Positions 34,774 through 44,646 are shown, counted from the stretch's first letter. The stretch is 64,000 nt of DNA from an uncultured Methanobrevibacter sp. (GCF_902771435.1 NZ_CACXXB010000004.1:18146-82145); one strand, 5' to 3'. Numbers and translations are program-made. The notes: generated from the letters alone by a model not told the origin.

Positions 34774-35991
34774 ATGAGATTGCCTGCAAGATCCAAATCA
34801 TATATGATTCCAGAGTACAGTTTGACTGGAGATTTATTATCCTACATTACATGCGGACTTCAATACAGGTACCAGAATAAGGGAACACTACCTCCTTCAA
34901 AACCTGTTCAGAGATGGTTCGGTGAATTCATTCATGGCGTAATGGAGGAAGCATACCTTGATTGGAAATATCAGAAAAAGGAATTTCCATGGGACTGGAA
35001 AGAAGACATCCGACCTATTGAAGATGAAATTGACTTGAGACTGCAAGTAAGGGGACTCTACCCTCATGATGAAGATCTGTTTTTCAGCATCAATCAGCCG
35101 GGAAGTACACTTACACTTGATGATTTAAATGAACATGACCATAAAAAATTAGCCAGTGCAAGGGCTGAAAAAGCAATAAACATCTGGGGAAAACACCTGT
35201 TTCCATTAATTGACTCATCAGAACTTCTGATTAAGGGAGTTCGGCCGATGCCGAATTATGACAAGAATATCTCAAGGTCCAATTATTATGGAATAAACGG
35301 AGTCGTTGACGTTTTAACATCAGCTAAAATCAACAAAATCCATGAACAAAGCAATCTATTCAATTATGACAACAAAATCATCAAATTTATAAAGAAAAAT
35401 CTTGAAGAGACAGACATCGAAGATTATGAAATCATCATCGATTATAAGGGAATGAAAAGACCTCCCGTTAAAGTTACAAAACCTCATGCCGAGGACAAAT
35501 GGGAAAATCACAAACAGCAAATTTTAACATATTCATGGCTTCGGTCAAAACAGGAAGATGCTAAAACCATTTCTGCAGGGATAATACTATATTTAAATGA
35601 GCTAGTCCCGTCAAAAGAGGATTTGGCCTTAATAAAAGATGAAATGATTAATGATTTAACCGACATTCCAAAGGATGATGAGTTTGAAGATGATATCCAG
35701 TTGATTTTGGATTGGCAGGAAGATGACAAGATGCCTAATCTAAGCGATGAATTTAAAATAGCCCGTTCCATCAGATTTATTAAAATAAACGAGGAAGAAC
35801 GTTCCAAGGCTCTTAAAAAATTCGATAAGGTTGTCTGCGATATTGAAAATTCACTGATTAAAGAAATGAAAGGATGCAAAATACAGGACGCGTGGAAGGC
35901 TGATGCTGATGAGAGAACATGTTTGGCATGTGACTTCAAGACATTCTGTAAAAATAACAGTGACATAACAAAAGACTTTAAAATTCCTTAA
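34774..35991 (+). CDS. PD-(D/E)XK (RecB/Cas4-type) nuclease with Fe-S cluster
   Basis: A 405-residue nuclease. C27 at the N-terminus together with C383, C386 and C392 (CLACDFKTFC) form the Fe-S ligand pattern of the AddB/Cas4/AdnA type. Core residues are H54 (GEFIHGVMEE), Asp in GINGVVDVLT and the catalytic DYKG in IIIDYKGMKRPP. The C-terminus and length match archaeal UvrD-associated nucleases. It starts 11 bases after the UvrD-like helicase with an AGGAG site, so they form an operon and probably a complex. Role in double-strand break processing or defence is inferred. Confidence 0.82.
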   Translation: MRLPARSKSYMIPEYSLTGDLLSYITCGLQYRYQNKGTLPPSKPVQRWFGEFIHGVMEEAYLDWKYQKKEFPWDWKEDIRPIEDEIDLRLQVRGLYPHDEDLFFSINQPGSTLTLDDLNEHDHKKLASARAEKAINIWGKHLFPLIDSSELLIKGVRPMPNYDKNISRSNYYGINGVVDVLTSAKINKIHEQSNLFNYDNKIIKFIKKNLEETDIEDYEIIIDYKGMKRPPVKVTKPHAEDKWENHKQQILTYSWLRSKQEDAKTISAGIILYLNELVPSKEDLALIKDEMINDLTDIPKDDEFEDDIQLILDWQEDDKMPNLSDEFKIARSIRFIKINEEERSKALKKFDKVVCDIENSLIKEMKGCKIQDAWKADADERTCLACDFKTFCKNNSDITKDFKIP

Positions 35992-36016
35992 TACATAATA
36001 TCTATTAGGTGATTGT

Positions 36017-36697
36017 ATGGCTAATTCCAATTTAGAAAAAAATCAAAAATATTGTGAAGCAATCGAAAGTAAAATCAAACTCGATGCAAAACCAGTTGCA
36101 ATGAAATTAATCAAAACCGAAGATGACCTTCCTGAAGGTTATGATTTGATTGATGAAAAAATCAGACATTGCGAAATGGTTAGAAAAGCCTCTTTGGGAA
36201 ATAAGTTTTACTCAACTATTGACCAGCAAATGTGTTTAGGCGGAGCCGGAGCTATTGGGCTTAGGGACATGCCAGAAAAATTAGCTAACGGAGAAAAATA
36301 CTTCTCACTTGGAAGATTCCAAGATTTGGAAACCGCAAAAAAACTCACAGGAAAACTATCCATTATTAAAGACATCAATTGGGGAATCATATATGCTCCT
36401 TTAGATGAAGCCGATTTTGAAGCTGATGTAATTCAGGTCATTACAGAACCAGTTGGCGGAATGAAACTTGCACAAAGTATCGTTTACAAAACCGGTGAAA
36501 AAATTAAACCTTCATTTGCAGGAATTCAATCATTATGTGGAGATGCATTTGCAAACCCATATCTTTCAAAAGGAGTTAATTTCACATTAGGTTGTGACGG
36601 TTCCAGAAAAGCGGCAGACATTAAAGACAATGAAATGGCTGTTGGTATTAGTTCTGAAATGATTGATGAAGTAATATCCGGACTTGACTCAATCTAG
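36017..36697 (+). CDS. DUF169 family protein
   Basis: A 226-residue cytoplasmic protein of the DUF169 family (archaeal/bacterial, function unknown, often listed as ArCR). Motifs are LDAKPVAMKLIKTEDDLPEG, EMVRKASLGNKFYSTID, MCLGGAGAIGL and a C-terminal FTLGCDGSRKAAD with several spaced cysteines that might bind metal or a cofactor. A GGTGATT site precedes the ATG. It follows the nuclease gene by 25 bases and may be co-transcribed. It overlaps the opposite nucleotidyltransferase gene by 9 bases. Confidence 0.85.
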   Translation: MANSNLEKNQKYCEAIESKIKLDAKPVAMKLIKTEDDLPEGYDLIDEKIRHCEMVRKASLGNKFYSTIDQQMCLGGAGAIGLRDMPEKLANGEKYFSLGRFQDLETAKKLTGKLSIIKDINWGIIYAPLDEADFEADVIQVITEPVGGMKLAQSIVYKTGEKIKPSFAGIQSLCGDAFANPYLSKGVNFTLGCDGSRKAADIKDNEMAVGISSEMIDEVISGLDSI

Positions 36698-37342
36698 AAG
36701 ATTCAAATAATCTTCATAATGATTAATATTCAACAATTCTTTTCTATTTTTTTCTTTTATTCCATAAAATGTGTAACCGTCAGCAAAGATTTTCCTCAAA
36801 ATCGGATTTAAATTGTCATCCTCATTTTCCAGATACTTCATTAAATTTAGCCTAGGCGCCACAAAAGGCATTCCCAATCCTTCAGCAGTATCCAGCAAAC
36901 CTGTTTTTCTTCTTCTTAAAATTGATATTGTATGAAACGGATCTTCACTGTTCTGGCTTATTTCAATCATTTTATTGAATGTTTCTGGTGAAACTGTGGG
37001 CTGGTCTGCAGTAATGCATAGTGCAAAATCTGAATCAATATTTGACAGACCATTGAAAAGAGATGTTGATAAACCTACATCGACAGGATTGTTTTCAATG
37101 AACTTAACCTCATCTTTATAATTATCATAGATAGCATCTTTTATTTCACTAGCATAATGCCCAAGTACTACAATACATTCATCTATATTTGAGGATAATG
37201 CATTGTCAATAGTGGTCTCTATAACTGTTTTATTTTTAAAAGGCAAAATAAGTTTGTTTTTCAAATCGATATTTCTGGCCAGCTGATCTTTTCTCATTCG
37301 GGAATTTTTACCAGCTGCAGTTATAACTGTTGAAATAGTCAT
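36689..37342 (-). CDS. MobA-like nucleotidyltransferase family protein
   Basis: A 217-residue GT-A type nucleotidyltransferase resembling MocA/MobA (molybdenum cofactor cytidylyl or guanylyl transferases). Motifs are ITAAGKNSRM at the N-terminus (NTP-binding), Lys in NKLILPFKNKTVIE and LCITADQPTVS, whose Asp binds metal. The C-terminal LGMPFVAPRLNLM matches the MocA-type substrate loop. Substrate cannot be assigned, since sugar-phosphate transferases look similar. It begins directly after a T-run terminator, so it needs its own promoter or read-through. Confidence 0.78.
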   Translation of the reverse strand: MTISTVITAAGKNSRMRKDQLARNIDLKNKLILPFKNKTVIETTIDNALSSNIDECIVVLGHYASEIKDAIYDNYKDEVKFIENNPVDVGLSTSLFNGLSNIDSDFALCITADQPTVSPETFNKMIEISQNSEDPFHTISILRRRKTGLLDTAEGLGMPFVAPRLNLMKYLENEDDNLNPILRKIFADGYTFYGIKEKNRKELLNINHYEDYLNLLD

Positions 37343-37373
37343 AAAAAAAGAAAAAAAGTGGATATATTCACTT
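37343..37373 (-). terminator. Terminator of the VanW-like gene
   Basis: AAGTG (37356-37360) and CACTT (37369-37373) pair across an 8-base loop overlapping the stop codon, followed on the minus strand by TTTTTTTCTTTTTTTA. The stem is short, but the T-run is strong. Confidence 0.45.
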
Positions 37374-38555
37374 ATTCGGAATATATCTTATAACTTGTCC
37401 GTAGATACCCATTCCGGTACCTTCACCTTCAAGCCACATGTTGATTTTTACAGGATAGTCGTGATTGTTTGTAACGGTAATTCCGCTTGCAGGGTTGTAT
37501 CCGTACAATACCGCATTTTCACTGTCATCCATACCAACAGGCATTGGGAATCCTTCTGCAAGTACTGCTGCTCTTAAAGCTCTAGCTGAAGGACATACAC
37601 CGTGTGCAGCACTTCCGCCCGGAGCGGATGGGTCAACTGCAGACTCGAAGTAAACGTAATCTCTTCCGGAACTTGTGGAATTAGGTGGAATGACAGTACC
37701 GTTCCAAGCTTCTACGAATTGTCTTGCGTTAACTTCCCTAATGGAATCACCATATTCCGGGTGAGAACCTAATGAAGTGCCGTAAACTTCACCGGCCTGT
37801 GGTGTGTAATTTCCAGAATACAATAAAACTGGTGAACCAGTAGGATATTCGGCCGCATAATCCACTACATCCTGACCGAATATAACTGGAAGCTGATCAG
37901 GGCTTACATCAGACCTATTGTCTGAAAATCCAACCATTCCCTTATCTAATGTAAATGTTGAACCTTCAGTTGCATCATAATTATACCAGTCAACAATAGT
38001 AGATGTGTTATAATATTTAGTACTGTAATTTAAATTTTTAATCTGATTAGCAGGAATAGATTTAACAACTTTTCCGTCTTCTACAAGGTCTACTCCAGAA
38101 GCAGTTTTACATAATAGTTTATAAGGAGCACTGTACCCCCATACATAATTATCTGGTCCTTTAACTGCTAATTTATCTCCTTCATAAGTTATATATCCCG
38201 GTCCGTCTATATCTTTTGCATTTCCATAAGAATCAATGCCCTCTCCAGATACTGTTGTAAAATCAAATGGAACCACACCTGTTGAAAGTGACATTATTAT
38301 GCCTTGAAGATCAAAGGCAAGTAACTGATGAGTTAAGAATCCGAAATTCCCGATTAATGGAACTTCAATAGTCTTATTTTGACCTATAATAGAATCACCA
38401 TCAAAGATAGATTGACCAACTGATATGTTATATGTATCGGCTACTGATTGACCAGTATATGGAGTGCTGTTAACAAATGAAAAGGCAAATAAAAGAATAC
38501 AAGCAAATAATAATCCTAAAAATATTTTTACTGATGTTTTTCTCCAACTTCTCAT
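37368..38555 (-). CDS. Secreted protein with VanW-like C-terminal domain
   Basis: A 395-residue protein with an N-terminal hydrophobic segment (residues 9-28, basic before it) acting as signal or membrane anchor, and many N-glycosylation sites. Residues 313-386 look like the VanW/YoaR domain: HGVCPSARALRAAVLAEG aligns with the GGGxCQVSTTLYNAVLxAG motif, and VTNNHDYPVKINMWLEGEG with the NNTDYPIKI motif. VanW-type proteins are linked to Gram-positive cell walls and glycopeptide resistance, with unknown activity. It is downstream of a pseudomurein-type Mur ligase on the same strand, so a wall role is plausible. The N-terminal half is unassigned. Confidence 0.72.
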   Translation of the reverse strand: MRSWRKTSVKIFLGLLFACILLFAFSFVNSTPYTGQSVADTYNISVGQSIFDGDSIIGQNKTIEVPLIGNFGFLTHQLLAFDLQGIIMSLSTGVVPFDFTTVSGEGIDSYGNAKDIDGPGYITYEGDKLAVKGPDNYVWGYSAPYKLLCKTASGVDLVEDGKVVKSIPANQIKNLNYSTKYYNTSTIVDWYNYDATEGSTFTLDKGMVGFSDNRSDVSPDQLPVIFGQDVVDYAAEYPTGSPVLLYSGNYTPQAGEVYGTSLGSHPEYGDSIREVNARQFVEAWNGTVIPPNSTSSGRDYVYFESAVDPSAPGGSAAHGVCPSARALRAAVLAEGFPMPVGMDDSENAVLYGYNPASGITVTNNHDYPVKINMWLEGEGTGMGIYGQVIRYIPNK

Positions 38556-38647
38556 TATCTTACTCCTAAAATGATAAAATATATTATATTGTAAAAATTA
38601 ATACTGGGTAATAATATAATGTTTATCTTATAAAAAGATTATTATCA

Positions 38648-39931
38648 TTATGATAATTTTTCAGATATTAATCTTACCCTTTCCTGAATTTCAATAATTG
38701 CCTCCTGACCGTTACCTCCAATCAATATTGCATCCTCATGGGAATATTCCGCAACCAGCTCTATGATTTCATCCAGTGAATGAACAGTAATGATGTTTCC
38801 GTTATAGCCCAATAAGTTAAGCCTATATGTTGCCATGTCCAATGTGTCCTCCAATCCAGGGAACAATACAATAACTTCAGGATTGTACTTGACGGCAACA
38901 TCTAAAATATCAAGCCTGTGCTCTTCATTGTGTCTTGGAGTTCCTATAAATAGTGCATAGAAATCCTTTTCAGACAATACGGATGCCAGAGCATCGGAAT
39001 TATCAGTTTTTCCAACATAAATTGATGCATTATTGATTTTATATACATCCAATCTGCCTTCAACAGCTTCAAAATCACTTAAGCTGGATCGGATGATATC
39101 TTTAGGCACTTTCAGTTCACGGGCAATGGCACTTGCAAGACCTGCGTTAAGCAAGTTGAATTTACCGAATAATTTTAATTCATCCTGATATTCAAAATAA
39201 GGAATAGTTTTACTTGCAGATTCCTTGAAGTCAGCGTTGAAGTCCTGATTAAAAGCCGTGAATATTATTTTATCCTCAAAAAATCTAACTAGGGTATTTT
39301 TATAATTTGCAATGGTCTTGTGTACATTCATATGGTCATTGCCTATATTTGTAAGTCCTATCATGTCAAAATCAAAGCAATATCTGCAGAAATCAAGGGT
39401 CATATCGCACACTTCAACCAGCAATATGTCATAATCATCTTCACTGGCTTCAAGAATCAGGTCGTAATATCCTGAAAAACCGCCTCCACCGTTTCCGCCG
39501 ACCAACACTTTCTTGCCGGCGTTTTCCAAAATAGTCTTCAGCATGTGAACGGTTGTGGTCTTGCCGTTTGTTCCGGTAATTCCGATAGTAAAAATATCCT
39601 TATGTTGTGTTACGACATCACTTAACAAATCTCCGTTTTCGAGCAATTTTTCTGCAAACGGTCCTCCAAACATGCTGGGACTCATAGCTATTGCATCACA
39701 TTGCTCAATGGCATACGGATTGGTAAATCCCAAATCCACGGTAATGTTATCTCCAACAATTGAAACTGTTTGTTCACTGTCCAACATATTCATAGAAAGC
39801 ATTGGTAAATCCAAACCTTCCAAATCAACATTAATATTTAAATCAGTAGCATAAACTTCCCAACCATGCTTTAAAAGGGAATTGACTGCTTTTTTACCTT
39901 CTACACCCAAACCTATAACAGCTGCTTTCAT
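38648..39931 (-). CDS. Mur ligase family protein, probable pseudomurein peptide ligase
   Basis: A 427-residue ATP-dependent ligase of the MurC/D/E type. Residues 3-10 have the Rossmann motif AVIGLGVEG, the P-loop is GITGTNGKTTTVHMLKT near residue 116, and GLTNIGNDHMNVHKTI and EAVEGRLDVY follow in the central and C-terminal domains. Methanobacteriales build pseudomurein with such pMur ligases, which add amino acids to a UDP-linked peptide. Substrate cannot be told from sequence. It diverges from the MTH538-like gene and lies upstream of the VanW-like gene. Confidence 0.85.
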   Translation of the reverse strand: MKAAVIGLGVEGKKAVNSLLKHGWEVYATDLNINVDLEGLDLPMLSMNMLDSEQTVSIVGDNITVDLGFTNPYAIEQCDAIAMSPSMFGGPFAEKLLENGDLLSDVVTQHKDIFTIGITGTNGKTTTVHMLKTILENAGKKVLVGGNGGGGFSGYYDLILEASEDDYDILLVEVCDMTLDFCRYCFDFDMIGLTNIGNDHMNVHKTIANYKNTLVRFFEDKIIFTAFNQDFNADFKESASKTIPYFEYQDELKLFGKFNLLNAGLASAIARELKVPKDIIRSSLSDFEAVEGRLDVYKINNASIYVGKTDNSDALASVLSEKDFYALFIGTPRHNEEHRLDILDVAVKYNPEVIVLFPGLEDTLDMATYRLNLLGYNGNIITVHSLDEIIELVAEYSHEDAILIGGNGQEAIIEIQERVRLISEKLS

Positions 39932-40051
39932 AAAAACTAATCCTCAAAAAAAATAATTCTATACATAACTTACTATTTTAGGATTTATAAATATTGTGTA
40001 AAAAGAAATAATTTTATAATATGATAATTAAATTAAAAGCAAGGTGATTAA

Positions 40052-40447
40052 ATGTTTGAAGATGAACGAGATGATAAAATTTACAATTTAATTATTTCAA
40101 ATGGTATTGATAAAAAAAATGAATATGGACAATTTGTCGAAAAATTGTTCTCAAAAGTAGATTTTTTATGGAAAGAATCCATTTCAGGCTCTTATGAACA
40201 TGCCAGTGAAGAATTCTACAGCAAAGTCGATAGAATAATATTGCTTGCAGGCCTTTACAATGACAACAAGGAACTGTTTGGACATTTAATAGATGCAAGC
40301 GACAAATATGACATTCCAATAGTTTTAGTAAGACCACAGGGACTTGAAGAAGTGCCTGAATTGTTGGAACAAAAGGCCACAACAATCGTCGGATGGAACG
40401 CAAACTGCATTATAGATTCCATTAAAGATGTTGAGGATCTGCTTTAA
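40052..40447 (+). CDS. MTH538-like (TIR/flavodoxin-fold) protein
   Basis: A 131-residue soluble protein resembling the MTH538 family (DUF1863, related to the ThsB TIR-like fold). The matching part is RIILLAGLYNDNKELF, VLVRPQGLEEVPELL and TTIVGWNANCIIDSIKD. The N-terminal 50 residues are less similar. The biochemical role is unknown; a TIR-like fold suggests nucleotide or protein interaction, without visible catalytic evidence. An AGGTGATT site precedes the ATG. It diverges from the Mur ligase gene and converges with rad50. Confidence 0.75.
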   Translation: MFEDERDDKIYNLIISNGIDKKNEYGQFVEKLFSKVDFLWKESISGSYEHASEEFYSKVDRIILLAGLYNDNKELFGHLIDASDKYDIPIVLVRPQGLEEVPELLEQKATTIVGWNANCIIDSIKDVEDLL

Positions 40448-40470
40448 AAAAAATAATAAAAAAATGATAT

Positions 40471-43218
40471 TTAAATTATAACATTTGAAATACCATTTTC
40501 CTTTTCCACTTTAATTAAGTTATCAGCCGCATTTTCAAGCTGACTTTCATGAGTTACAATAATCATTTGAGGCAGTAAAGACATGTCTTTTAACAGATTT
40601 ATAAGTTCATGTCTTCTGGAACTATCCAAATGAATTGTAGGCTCATCCAATAAGATAGTGTCCAATTCTCCTTTAGACATTGCCTGGGTGATACCCAATC
40701 TTAAAGCAAGTGCAATAGCTATTTTTTCACCGCCACTGACCATGCTCATGGAGGACTCGCCTTCAGGACCATAAACAGTGACTTCATAATCCTCGTCTAA
40801 AGTCAAATCAGAGTAGTTAAAGTTGAACTCGTTGAAGAACTCTTTTGTATATTTTTGGATTAAAGGTTTTGAAATGCTTCTTAAATCCTTTTGAATACCA
40901 TTTTTGCCATATAATTCCCTGATATGATTTAGAAGGTCAATATACTCCCTGACATCATCATATTCCTGTTGGAATTTAGCGGCAGTACGCATCTTTTCAC
41001 CCAATTCCTTAATGTAGGTGATTGATTCACGGGCTCTGCCCTTAATTTCGGCAAGGTCTTCATTAAAGGAATTCATTTGTCTTTCATATCTTTCATAGCG
41101 ATAAAGAATTTGTTCATATTTATCCTTATCATAAACAGTTGCATCAATCTTGTTTTGAATGATATCTATTTGATTAATGGAACCACCAATTTCTTCCTTA
41201 ATTGTATCCAACTGAGTCATTAAAGCATTTTTATTTTGAATAAATCCTTTAAGCTGATTATATTCTTCATTTTTCTGTTTTAAATCATCAATACGATTTT
41301 GAAGTTCAGAAGCACTGATGTCACCACTCAAATGAGGGTCCTGTTCTATTGCCAACTTGATATTTTTAACATGATTGTCTATTTCATTTTCAACCTTCTT
41401 GAGTTTGAATTGAATTTCAGTTTGGTCGCCTAAAACTTCCAGAGCTCCTTTTGCCTGATTATATGAATCATAATAAGCCTGATAGTTTTCACGATTGGTT
41501 CTTTCTTTGGCGATTACCAAAATAAGTTCTCCAAGTTTGTTGCTGACAGATTCTTTGGATTCGAGACCTTCATCAATTTTATTTAATTTGACAAGTTCTC
41601 CTTTCAAATGATTGAACTTCTGTTTATATTCAATGATGGATTTGGATAAGTCATTTATTTTTGAAAGTTTTTCTTCATTGCTTTTCTTCTCTTCAGCCAG
41701 TGAACGAACATCCTCCTCATTTTGGGAGATTAATTTCTCATTATCAGAAATTTCTGTTTCGTACTGTTGGACTAACTGATTTTTCTTTTCATCATCCAAA
41801 TCAGATTGACATACAGGACATTTGTTGTCAACGCCGTCCAATTCATTCAATGGTTTTTGAGCTGCCTTGATATTCTGTTTGAATACAACAATATCCTCAT
41901 TTTTAGAAACTATATCGCCAGACAATTCTTCAATCTTTTGTGAGATTTCTTCAATAAAATCATTTGTTGTTTTTTCAAGATTTTCAAAATCCTCGATTTC
42001 ATCCAAACGTTTTTCGGCCAAACCTGCCTCTTCAAGTTCATCTTTAGCATTTGAATAAAAGTTTTCGATGTCATTTCTTTCATTTTCAATAGCTTTTAAA
42101 AGATCTTTTTTATCCTGTTCAAGTTTAGCCATTGTAGCCAATCTTTTCTCATAATCAACTTTTTTCATGTCCAAATTAACGATTTCTTTTTCGGAAGCTA
42201 AAAATTTCTCATATTCCTCTTTTGTATCTGCAACTATTGCATTTTGTTTGTCAATAGATTCCAATATATCGGTGATTCTCTTTTCATCTTCCTTCAGTTT
42301 CTGAATGCTTAAGACTGATTTTTCAAAGTCCAGATAAACATCCAATTTTGAAACATATTTTTCCAGTCTTTTGATACGGTCTTCAGATTCTCTGATTTTA
42401 TCCAGATTTTCTTGAACTGAACGTTTATCGGCTTCTAATTTAGTCAGGTTATTCTTTTCATTTTCTAAATTACGAACTTGAGTTTCATAAATTTCCTTTT
42501 CGGTTTCCATATCCCTTTTACTTTCAGAAATTTCTTTTAGGGAGTTGGTAACATCCAATATTTGCTCCTCCAGTTCATGGCCTTTATCTTTAATGCTATT
42601 CAATTCTGCCATCTTTTTCTCATGCTCTTCTTTAAGCTCATTAGAGTTGTATAATTTTCCTTTAAGCTCAGAAAGCCTATTTTCATATTCATTAATGTAT
42701 GGAAGCAAATTTTTCCATGCCTTTTCAAGAGAATCCAATCCCAAAAGTTTAGTTATCAATAATTTCTTCTCTGCAGGGGTCTTGTCAACCAATTCTGCTA
42801 TTTCCCCTTGACGGATATAGATTGCATTTAAGAACAAATCAGAATCAATGTCCAGGATTTGGCGTATTTCTTCATTGACTTCTTTATCCCCTGTGCACAT
42901 ATGAACAAAACCGCCATCGGCAGAAGTCTTGGTGTATAGGGATGATTTTAAACTGGATTTCTTTTCACGTACAATTTTGTATTCCTTAGCATTTGAAATG
43001 AATTCCAGTTCAACAGACATTGAGCTTGCATTATTTCTAACCAGATCATCAATTTTTTTAGCGGTGTGCTGTTTGAATAAAGCAAAACTTATTCCCTCTA
43101 AAATTGTGGATTTTCCAGCACCATTTTCACCGACAATAACGCTAATTCCTTTATCAAAATGAATTGATGTATTCTGATGTGATTTAAAGTTATTTAATTT
43201 TAATTTTGTGAAAATCAT
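40471..43218 (-). CDS. rad50: DNA double-strand break repair ATPase Rad50
   Basis: SMC-like ATPase that bridges DNA ends with Mre11. The 915-residue protein has an N-terminal Walker A GENGAGKSTILEG. Long heptad coiled coils on both sides of a zinc hook follow, with CPVC at residues 467-470. The signature VSGGEKIAIALALRLG and Walker B DTILLDEPTIHLD lie at the C-terminus. Length is normal. It overlaps mre11 by 4 bases, as in most archaea, and converges with the MTH538-like gene. Confidence 0.97.
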   Translation of the reverse strand: MIFTKLKLNNFKSHQNTSIHFDKGISVIVGENGAGKSTILEGISFALFKQHTAKKIDDLVRNNASSMSVELEFISNAKEYKIVREKKSSLKSSLYTKTSADGGFVHMCTGDKEVNEEIRQILDIDSDLFLNAIYIRQGEIAELVDKTPAEKKLLITKLLGLDSLEKAWKNLLPYINEYENRLSELKGKLYNSNELKEEHEKKMAELNSIKDKGHELEEQILDVTNSLKEISESKRDMETEKEIYETQVRNLENEKNNLTKLEADKRSVQENLDKIRESEDRIKRLEKYVSKLDVYLDFEKSVLSIQKLKEDEKRITDILESIDKQNAIVADTKEEYEKFLASEKEIVNLDMKKVDYEKRLATMAKLEQDKKDLLKAIENERNDIENFYSNAKDELEEAGLAEKRLDEIEDFENLEKTTNDFIEEISQKIEELSGDIVSKNEDIVVFKQNIKAAQKPLNELDGVDNKCPVCQSDLDDEKKNQLVQQYETEISDNEKLISQNEEDVRSLAEEKKSNEEKLSKINDLSKSIIEYKQKFNHLKGELVKLNKIDEGLESKESVSNKLGELILVIAKERTNRENYQAYYDSYNQAKGALEVLGDQTEIQFKLKKVENEIDNHVKNIKLAIEQDPHLSGDISASELQNRIDDLKQKNEEYNQLKGFIQNKNALMTQLDTIKEEIGGSINQIDIIQNKIDATVYDKDKYEQILYRYERYERQMNSFNEDLAEIKGRARESITYIKELGEKMRTAAKFQQEYDDVREYIDLLNHIRELYGKNGIQKDLRSISKPLIQKYTKEFFNEFNFNYSDLTLDEDYEVTVYGPEGESSMSMVSGGEKIAIALALRLGITQAMSKGELDTILLDEPTIHLDSSRRHELINLLKDMSLLPQMIIVTHESQLENAADNLIKVEKENGISNVII

Positions 43219-44465
43219 TCTAGAACCTCCTTAAATGTTACTTGAATATCTTTGGATTCAGGAGTTTCTTCTTCAACTTCATCAGCTTGGGTTTCTTCAG
43301 CTTTTAATTCCGCATCCTCTTTTTCTGTTTGATAATTTTCTATGAAAAATTGGTCTATTAATGCCTCTGATTCCTCCAGCTTATCCTTTGAGAGATAATC
43401 ATATAATTCAATAGCCAGTTTTTCAACATCTTTATCTTCATAATCTGCTAATTTTTCTATAATTAATTCTTTCGGACCTACAGATTCCTTGTTAACAATA
43501 ATATCATCTATACTCTCTTCTCCAACCATGTTGAATGTAGGCCTAATCATCAGCGCCAAATCCCCAAGCTCTTCCTTAATTATATCATAAACGTAACCGG
43601 TATCGGAATCAACGTTATTGATGTTTAGCTTTAGGATAGGCTGCTTTTCATAATCCTTAATGGTTTCCTTAATTCCTGCAATGCCACTGTCAAGGTCATT
43701 ATAATCAAGGGACCTTTCAATGAAAACACGGGGGATGTCGATTTTTACTCTTTTGATTTGTGGTTTTGGACCATCCAAATCAACGACAACAAATCCTTTA
43801 CCGTTTTCATAATAGTCTTTAAGTTCATCAGTTTTCCAAATTTCTGCGGAACCAGGATATACCAATTTGCCCTTTCCGAAATCACTGACAATATATTTGT
43901 GAATATGGCCTAAAGCATAATAATTGAAATTATCCGGAATATCTCCAATCTCCAGTTCATATTGAATATTGAGATATGAATCTATGCCCTGGTGCAGAAC
44001 TAAAATGGATTTTTCATGTTCGGCCGCTTTTTTTGAAAGTTCAGCTAATTTTGATTTTAGTACATTGTTTTTAGATGCTGGATAAAACGGCAATCCTGCA
44101 ATAAAAACATCATCATGCATATAATTAGTATTAATCGGACTAATGACTTTTAAACCCATTTTTTTAAAGATTACCTGTGGTGGAATAGCTCCTCTGCGCA
44201 CTACTGAATCATGATTTCCGGCAATAGCATACATTGGAATTCCAGCACCTTTTAGTTTAAGCAATCCTTTTTGGAATTCTAAAAGTGCCACTGGGGATGG
44301 TTTTTCGGTTTCGAATAAGTCTCCACTATGTATTACAAAGTCTACTTTTTCTTCGATTATTTTATCTATAACTTTTCCAAATACTTCATAAAAGTCTCTT
44401 TCACGCTCAATTAAACCAAATTGGCGATAACCTAAATGAGTATCTGCTAAATGTGCAAATTTCAT
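43215..44465 (-). CDS. mre11: DNA double-strand break repair nuclease Mre11
   Basis: Manganese-dependent 3'-5' exonuclease/endonuclease, partner of Rad50. The 416-residue protein has the phosphoesterase motifs DTHLG (9-13), HSGDLFE, GNHDS, LHQG and GHIHKY, followed by the capping domain and an acidic Glu-rich C-terminal tail (KAEETQADEVEEETPE). An AAAAAGGTAA site precedes the ATG, and a TATA-like TTATATAC (44489-44496) lies just upstream. It overlaps rad50 by 4 bases. 180 bases separate it from herA on the same strand. Confidence 0.97.
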   Translation of the reverse strand: MKFAHLADTHLGYRQFGLIERERDFYEVFGKVIDKIIEEKVDFVIHSGDLFETEKPSPVALLEFQKGLLKLKGAGIPMYAIAGNHDSVVRRGAIPPQVIFKKMGLKVISPINTNYMHDDVFIAGLPFYPASKNNVLKSKLAELSKKAAEHEKSILVLHQGIDSYLNIQYELEIGDIPDNFNYYALGHIHKYIVSDFGKGKLVYPGSAEIWKTDELKDYYENGKGFVVVDLDGPKPQIKRVKIDIPRVFIERSLDYNDLDSGIAGIKETIKDYEKQPILKLNINNVDSDTGYVYDIIKEELGDLALMIRPTFNMVGEESIDDIIVNKESVGPKELIIEKLADYEDKDVEKLAIELYDYLSKDKLEESEALIDQFFIENYQTEKEDAELKAEETQADEVEEETPESKDIQVTFKEVLE

Positions 44466-44646
44466 TATATTACCTTTTTTAATTAATTGTATATAACCAA
44501 TTTAAACACTATAACAGTATTTAAGTAACTATTAATTTATTTGATTGTATATTTAACCTTTTTCCTAAATATCATGCGAACAGCAATCAATATTGATTTT
44601 GAAACATTATATTGAGATTTAAACTAAAACTAAATAAAATGAGATA

